A DNA stretch of 9,898 nt from Acidobacteriota bacterium (GTDB taxonomy: Bacteria; Acidobacteriota; Terriglobia; Acidiferrales; UBA7541), in NCBI GenBank assembly GCA_003224135.1, contig QHYO01000259.1, positions 776 through 10,673 of the forward strand, written 5' to 3'. Position numbers and translations under genes: made by a program. The notes below the pieces were generated by a model that was not told the DNA's origin, did no database searches, and worked only from the letters and a program-made list of their open reading frames with translations. Below are positions 6,945 to 9,898 of this stretch, piece after piece; within the stretch, counting starts at the first letter, position 1; the number at the start of each line of letters is the position of its first letter.

Positions 6945-7247
6945 GTGCTCCTTGATCTAAAAGCGCATTCGGAAAGAGGCAGCGTTTCGTTCGCAGTGCG
7001 CGTGCAACCCAGAGCCAGCAAGAACGAAGTCGCAGGCCTGATGGACGGCGCATTGAAGATTCGACTGCAGGCCCCTGCCGTCGAAGACCGCGCCAACGAA
7101 GCGCTGTGTGAATTCCTGGCCGAGATTTTGAAAAGGCCGTACTCGGCTGTTAGAATTTTGGCCGGTGATCGCAGCCGGACCAAGCGAGTGGAAGTCTTCG
7201 GCGTGACCACCGCCCAGGTCGAAGCGCTTTTAGAGCACGACGCCTGA
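6945..7247 (+). CDS. YggU/DUF167 family protein
   Basis: A small protein of 100 residues belonging to the YggU/DUF167 fold family, whose biochemical role is not established. The visible signature is VRVQPRASKNEVAG (about 18-31), DGALKIRLQAPAVEDRANEAL (34-54), and the C-terminal ILAGDRSRTKRVEV (70-83). Together they match the family order 'P.AS...i.G...g.lkirl.APp..gkAN..l...la......v.i..G..SR.K.v.i'. The usual GKAN of the loop is DRAN here. The start is GTG at 6945, six bases after the Old Yellow Enzyme stop, with no clear ribosome-binding site, which fits translational coupling. In many bacteria yggU genes sit close to yggS, and that neighbourhood is kept here with one gene between them. Confidence 0.88.
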   Translation: MLLDLKAHSERGSVSFAVRVQPRASKNEVAGLMDGALKIRLQAPAVEDRANEALCEFLAEILKRPYSAVRILAGDRSRTKRVEVFGVTTAQVEALLEHDA

Positions 7248-7280
7248 ACGCTAGCCCATCACCGGGAGTACGCTACACCT

Positions 7281-8459
7281 ATGAGCTTCCAACTCCACGA
7301 AATTCAAGCCGATTTGCGGGCCGCCAGACTTGATGGCTGGCTGTTTTACGATTTTCGCGGTCGGGATCCTATCGCGCATCGGATTTTGGGTCTTCCTAAC
7401 GCGATGCGCACCCGACGGTGGTTCTATTTTGTTCCTGCAAAAGGAATACCGAAAAAACTGGTCCATAAAATTGAAACGCAGTCGCTCGTCACGCTCCCTG
7501 GAGAGACGCTCTACTACTCTGGCCAGGACGAGCTGCGCAAAAACGTAAAAAAAATTTTGCGCCGCGCGAAAAACTTGGCCATGCAATATTCGCCGAAGAA
7601 CGCTATCCCCTACGTAGCGATGGTAGATGCTGGAACGGTGGAATTGGTCAAGAGCTGTGGCGTGAAAGTGCTGACTTCCGCCGATCTCGTGCAGAAATAT
7701 GAAGCGTGTTGGACGCCGCAGCAATTGCAGTCACATCTGGAAGCGGGAAGATCAATCGATCGAATCGTCCGCGAGGCTTTCGCGCTTGCGGCCAAAGGCG
7801 TTCGCGAGGGCAAGCCGCTTACAGAGGTCGCGCTCCAACAGTGGATTTTGGCGGAATTCGAAAAAGACGACATCACCACCGACGAAGGGCCTGACGTCGC
7901 CGTGAACGCGCATGCCAGTGACCCGCACTACGCACCCTCCAACGAACGGCCAACGGAAATCCGGGAAGGTGATCTGCTGCTGCTCGATGTTTGGGGAAAG
8001 TTACGATTTTCCGGAAGCGTTTACTACGATGTCGCATGGGTCGGCTATCTCGGCGCCAAGGTTCCGGAAAAATTCGACAGGGTATTCAAGGTAATTGTGC
8101 GGGCGCGAGACAATGCCGTGGCGCTTATCCAATCGTCGATCACTGCGGGCAAACCACCGCAAGGCTGGCAAGTGGACCGGGCCGCGCGTAGCGTCATCGA
8201 AAAAGCCGGGTACGGAAAATATTTTATCCATCGCACCGGCCATAACATCGGCCAAACGGTCCACGGCAATGGCGTGAACATGGATGGATTTGAAACTCAC
8301 GATAGCCGCCATTTGATTCCAGGAACGTGCAACTCCGTTGAGCCGGGGATCTATCTGCCGGAGTTCGGGATGCGCAGCGAAGTGAACGTTTATGTTGGCA
8401 ACGGTGAAGCACGCATCACAGGCGCCGTGCAGAAAGAAGTTCTGGCGCTGCTGGCATAA
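7281..8459 (+). CDS. M24-family metallopeptidase (Xaa-Pro aminopeptidase/creatinase-like)
   Basis: This is a 392-residue protein with an N-terminal creatinase-like domain (about 1-145) and a C-terminal pita-bread M24 domain (about 150-392). All five metal ligands of the family can be placed: D236 (LLLLDVWGK), D250 (VYYDVAWVG), H321 (HRTGHNIG), E354 (NSVEPGIYL) and E367 (MRSEVNVYV). H211 in the NAHASDPHY segment and H317 are the likely active-site histidines. It is therefore expected to be an active cytoplasmic dimetal peptidase that cleaves X-Pro bonds, although creatinase-type members hydrolyse other C-N bonds. There is no signal peptide. ATG 7281 is preceded by GGGAG at 7264-7268, somewhat distant. 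It begins 33 bases after yggU and is followed 18 bases later by a membrane-protein gene. Confidence 0.88.
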   Translation: MSFQLHEIQADLRAARLDGWLFYDFRGRDPIAHRILGLPNAMRTRRWFYFVPAKGIPKKLVHKIETQSLVTLPGETLYYSGQDELRKNVKKILRRAKNLAMQYSPKNAIPYVAMVDAGTVELVKSCGVKVLTSADLVQKYEACWTPQQLQSHLEAGRSIDRIVREAFALAAKGVREGKPLTEVALQQWILAEFEKDDITTDEGPDVAVNAHASDPHYAPSNERPTEIREGDLLLLDVWGKLRFSGSVYYDVAWVGYLGAKVPEKFDRVFKVIVRARDNAVALIQSSITAGKPPQGWQVDRAARSVIEKAGYGKYFIHRTGHNIGQTVHGNGVNMDGFETHDSRHLIPGTCNSVEPGIYLPEFGMRSEVNVYVGNGEARITGAVQKEVLALLA

Positions 8460-8477
8460 CTTTACCGACGAAACGAA

Positions 8478-8954
8478 ATGCTCGACAACACGACAGCAAC
8501 CAACACCAACGACGATAGCGGCGATCCTAAGATCGCGATGCACGAAACGCACCAGCCAGAATTGCACGTCGGACATACCAGTAGCTTCGAGGTTCGTGCC
8601 GTCGCAATCGCTATCTTGGGCTGGATTCTTCCGGGCTTGGGTCACGCGCTGCTGAAAATGTGGGGCCGCGCTGTCACAGTCTGTCTCACTGTGGCATTTC
8701 TCGTCTACCTGGGCGCTGGCATGCGAGGCAATCTTTTTGCCCCCGGCGGCGAAGACGCTTTCGCGCGGCTTGGCTATGCCGCGGATTTGGGAACCGGCAG
8801 TTTTTATTATCTCGCGCGCGCTCTTGAAGTCACAGGACCCGACGTTTCGCACGCCGATGGCGATTACGGGACCCGCTTCCTGGCGACGGCGGGCGTTCTG
8901 AACCTGCTGGCCGCACTTCACGCCTACGAAGCCGCACGGAGGCGCAAAGCATGA
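8478..8954 (+). CDS. Small multi-pass membrane protein, DUF6677-like
   Basis: A 158-residue protein of unknown function. Residues 1-38 are hydrophilic and rich in Thr, Asn, Asp and His. A membrane segment at about 40-58 contains the pattern GWILPGLGHALLKMWGRA, similar to the PGxGHxxxGxxxRG turn of TM2/DUF5683-like small membrane proteins. A second segment spans about 64-84. A loop with Gly/Asp/Ala-rich sequence follows (85-130), then a third segment at about 131-150 that ends in the positively charged EAARRRKA. I recall proteins of this kind annotated DUF6677 in Acidobacteriota, but cannot confirm it here. ATG 8478 has a poor ribosome-binding site; ATG 8538 is an alternative. Its stop overlaps the next start (ATGA at 8951-8954), so the two are coupled. 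Confidence 0.7.
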   Translation: MLDNTTATNTNDDSGDPKIAMHETHQPELHVGHTSSFEVRAVAIAILGWILPGLGHALLKMWGRAVTVCLTVAFLVYLGAGMRGNLFAPGGEDAFARLGYAADLGTGSFYYLARALEVTGPDVSHADGDYGTRFLATAGVLNLLAALHAYEAARRRKA

Positions 8955-9145
8955 CCGTTTTGGTGCCTCTGCGGTTGTCACATTTCCAATGCTTTTTGCT
9001 TTTTGCGCTGATTATTTCGCTCGCATTCGGGACTCTTGGCCGGCGTCAGCCGCTCGAACGGCTCAAGTACGCAACATGGTCGTTCGCAATGTTTGTTGTG
9101 GTGGGCATCGCGCTTGCGTGGTTGATGTACCCATTTTCGCGTTGA
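8951..9145 (+). CDS. Small two-span membrane protein, function unknown
   Basis: A 64-residue protein with two hydrophobic segments (about 10-28 and 43-60) joined by a short basic stretch TLGRRQPLERLKYATW. By the positive-inside rule both ends should lie outside and the loop in the cytoplasm. It starts in the ATGA overlap with the preceding membrane gene, with GGAGG at 8939-8943 upstream. The overlap argues for stoichiometric production and possibly a complex with that neighbour. I recognise no named family. Coding status rests on the overlap, the ribosome-binding site and the clean hydrophobic pattern. Confidence 0.65.
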   Translation: MTVLVPLRLSHFQCFLLFALIISLAFGTLGRRQPLERLKYATWSFAMFVVVGIALAWLMYPFSR

Positions 9146-9164
9146 AAACACATGTCCGCTTGAT

Positions 9165-9210
9165 CTGAGGGCCAGTCACCAGGGAAGACCACTATCTGAC
9201 TAACCCTCAG
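9165..9210. repeat. Nested imperfect inverted repeat after the membrane gene pair
   Basis: CTGAGGG-CC-AGTCA (9165-9178) faces TGACT-AA-CCCTCAG (9197-9210). The 14-base arms have 12 complementary positions, a symmetric 2x2 internal mismatch and an 18-base loop. It begins 19 bases after the stop of the 64-residue membrane protein. No T-tract follows, so it is not a standard intrinsic terminator; it could be a factor-dependent terminator, an mRNA 3'-end stabiliser or a dispersed palindromic element. Confidence 0.5.
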
Positions 9211-9302
9211 TTCGCTGTGGATGCATATCACTTGACCAGACAATAGGGTGTACAATTCCGCCGGATCGAGGTCTCGAGTTAACAATCTCGGTTCCGATGT
9301 AA

Positions 9303-9587
9303 GTGGAAACTGGACGGACATCGCACGAAGAATTCCCAATCAAGCCAAAATGCGAAAACTGGGGCTACTTAATGGTTGGCAGAGGCGAGACCGGGCGCGT
9401 AGATGATTTGGTGCGAAAGCACACCGATCATTGGGGTTTGCGACCGGATACGACGACCGCATATCTGTGCGGGCATCCGACCATGTGCGAAAACGGACAG
9501 GGCATCCTCCAGCGCGCTGGCTGGCAGAAGGGTTCAATGTTTGAAGAACTGTATTTCATCCCGGGGAAAGAAGTCGCTGCCGAGTAG
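9303..9587 (+). pseudogene. C-terminal remnant of a ferredoxin/flavodoxin-NADP+ reductase
   Basis: From about residue 25 on, the 94-codon frame reads as the end of an FNR-type reductase: GRGETGRVDDLVRKH, then TTAYLCGHPTMCENGQGILQ, with the Cys-Gly-His-Pro turn of the NADP-binding domain, and the closing FEELYFIPGKE. Full members are about 250-280 residues with an N-terminal FAD domain (RxYS). None of that FAD domain, nor the first half of the NADP domain, can be found in any frame of 9146-9370. The frame is closed by TAA directly before the first start codon (GTG at 9303), and the first 23 residues show no similarity to the family. An ATG at 9372 would give just the conserved 71 residues. It looks like a 5'-truncated gene, or the junction of an assembly or deletion. 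pntA follows 41 bases later, which makes sense for NADPH metabolism. Confidence 0.65.
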
Positions 9588-9628
9588 ATCTGCTGCCCAT
9601 GCAGTTCCGCCAAGTCTGAGGAGGTTAC

Positions 9629-9898
9629 ATGATCCTTGGGGTTCCCCACGAAAGCTATCCAGGGGAGCGTCGCGTAGCACTAGTACCTGCGGTCATCCCC
9701 AATCTGTCCAAGGCGGGATTGGAGGTTGTAATGGAAGCTGGAGCCGGTGCGGAAGCCGGCTATCCTGACGACGAGTACTCCGCAAAAGGAGCGAAAATTC
9801 TCGCGGGACGTGCCGAGGTTTTTCGTGTAGCGGATATTGTTGTTCAAGTGCTTTGCTACGGTTCGAATGACAGAACGGGCAAAGATGATCTTCCACAC
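9629..9898 (+). CDS. pntA: NAD(P) transhydrogenase subunit alpha, N-terminal part (runs off the right edge)
   Basis: The first 90 codons of the proton-translocating NAD(P)+ transhydrogenase alpha subunit (domain dI) or a related alanine dehydrogenase/PNT N-domain. The start ILGVPHESYPGERRVALVPA (after Met1) is the family signature: G-P-x-E is here G-V-P-H-E, followed by ERRVALVP. Next come KAGLEVVMEAGAGAEAGYPD (28-47) and DIVVQV (69-74). It has an excellent ribosome-binding site, AGGAGG at 9619-9624, four bases before ATG. No stop codon occurs before the edge. The enzyme exchanges hydride between NADH and NADP+ at the inner membrane, driven by the proton gradient; dI binds NAD(H). Whether pntA is one gene or split (pntAA/pntAB) cannot be seen. 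Confidence 0.88.
   Translation, partial: MILGVPHESYPGERRVALVPAVIPNLSKAGLEVVMEAGAGAEAGYPDDEYSAKGAKILAGRAEVFRVADIVVQVLCYGSNDRTGKDDLPH

Noticed and set aside
8001..8981. A 326-codon minus-strand open frame opposite the peptidase and the first membrane-protein gene
   Set aside because: It lies antisense to two well-supported genes, spans their boundary, shows no recognisable motif, and its composition fits a mirror of the sense coding bias.
9232..9256. Sigma-70 promoter TTGACC ... TACAAT upstream of the reductase remnant
   Set aside because: The spacer is only 13 bases, too short for a normal promoter, and no extended -10 is present; either hexamer may be chance.
9046..9339. A 97-codon minus-strand open frame across the gap upstream of the reductase remnant
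   Set aside because: No family resemblance, no convincing ribosome-binding site, and it overlaps the 64-residue membrane gene.

Overview
This window looks like a stretch of ordinary chromosome from an Acidobacteriota bacterium, probably of the Terriglobia type. That placement is an inference from three things: the bacillithiol glycosyltransferase BshA, an unusual Sm-like/Hfq-like protein of a kind I associate with that phylum, and a small multi-pass protein resembling DUF6677. I see no transposase, integrase, phage gene, tRNA, rRNA or CRISPR array. The window is densely coded and no gap exceeds about 200 bases.

Layout. A 5'-truncated gene for a membrane-anchored SRPBCC-domain protein (plus strand, up to 893) converges on bshA (minus, 933-2072). 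A divergent gap holding a candidate extended -10 promoter leads into a PaaI-type hotdog thioesterase (plus, 2265-2789). A minus-strand cluster follows, in transcription order tmk (thymidylate kinase), holB (DNA polymerase III delta') and an Hfq-like RNA-binding protein. tmk and holB are 2 bases apart, and the Hfq-like gene lies about 124 bases further on. From 5147 on, everything is on the plus strand: yggS (PLP homeostasis protein, interrupted by an in-frame amber codon), a YqjM/NamA-type Old Yellow Enzyme, a YggU/DUF167 protein, an M24 Xaa-Pro-type aminopeptidase, two overlapping genes for small membrane proteins, the C-terminal remnant of a ferredoxin/flavodoxin-NADP reductase, and the first 90 codons of pntA (NAD(P) transhydrogenase alpha), which runs off the right edge.

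How the genes fit together. tmk-holB is a DNA-precursor and replication pair. yggS, the Old Yellow Enzyme gene and yggU are only 6-13 bases apart and look like one operon, with the peptidase and the membrane pair possibly read through. The right end has an NADPH theme (reductase remnant, transhydrogenase), but the reductase lacks its flavin-binding part as it stands here.

Most notable points: (1) the single nonsense codon in an otherwise intact yggS; (2) the truncated reductase preceded by a 46-base nested inverted repeat; (3) an Hfq-like protein with altered RNA-binding residues, whose gene has its ribosome-binding site inside a perfect short hairpin; (4) the translationally coupled pair of uncharacterised membrane proteins. 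I found no convincing new multi-gene system.
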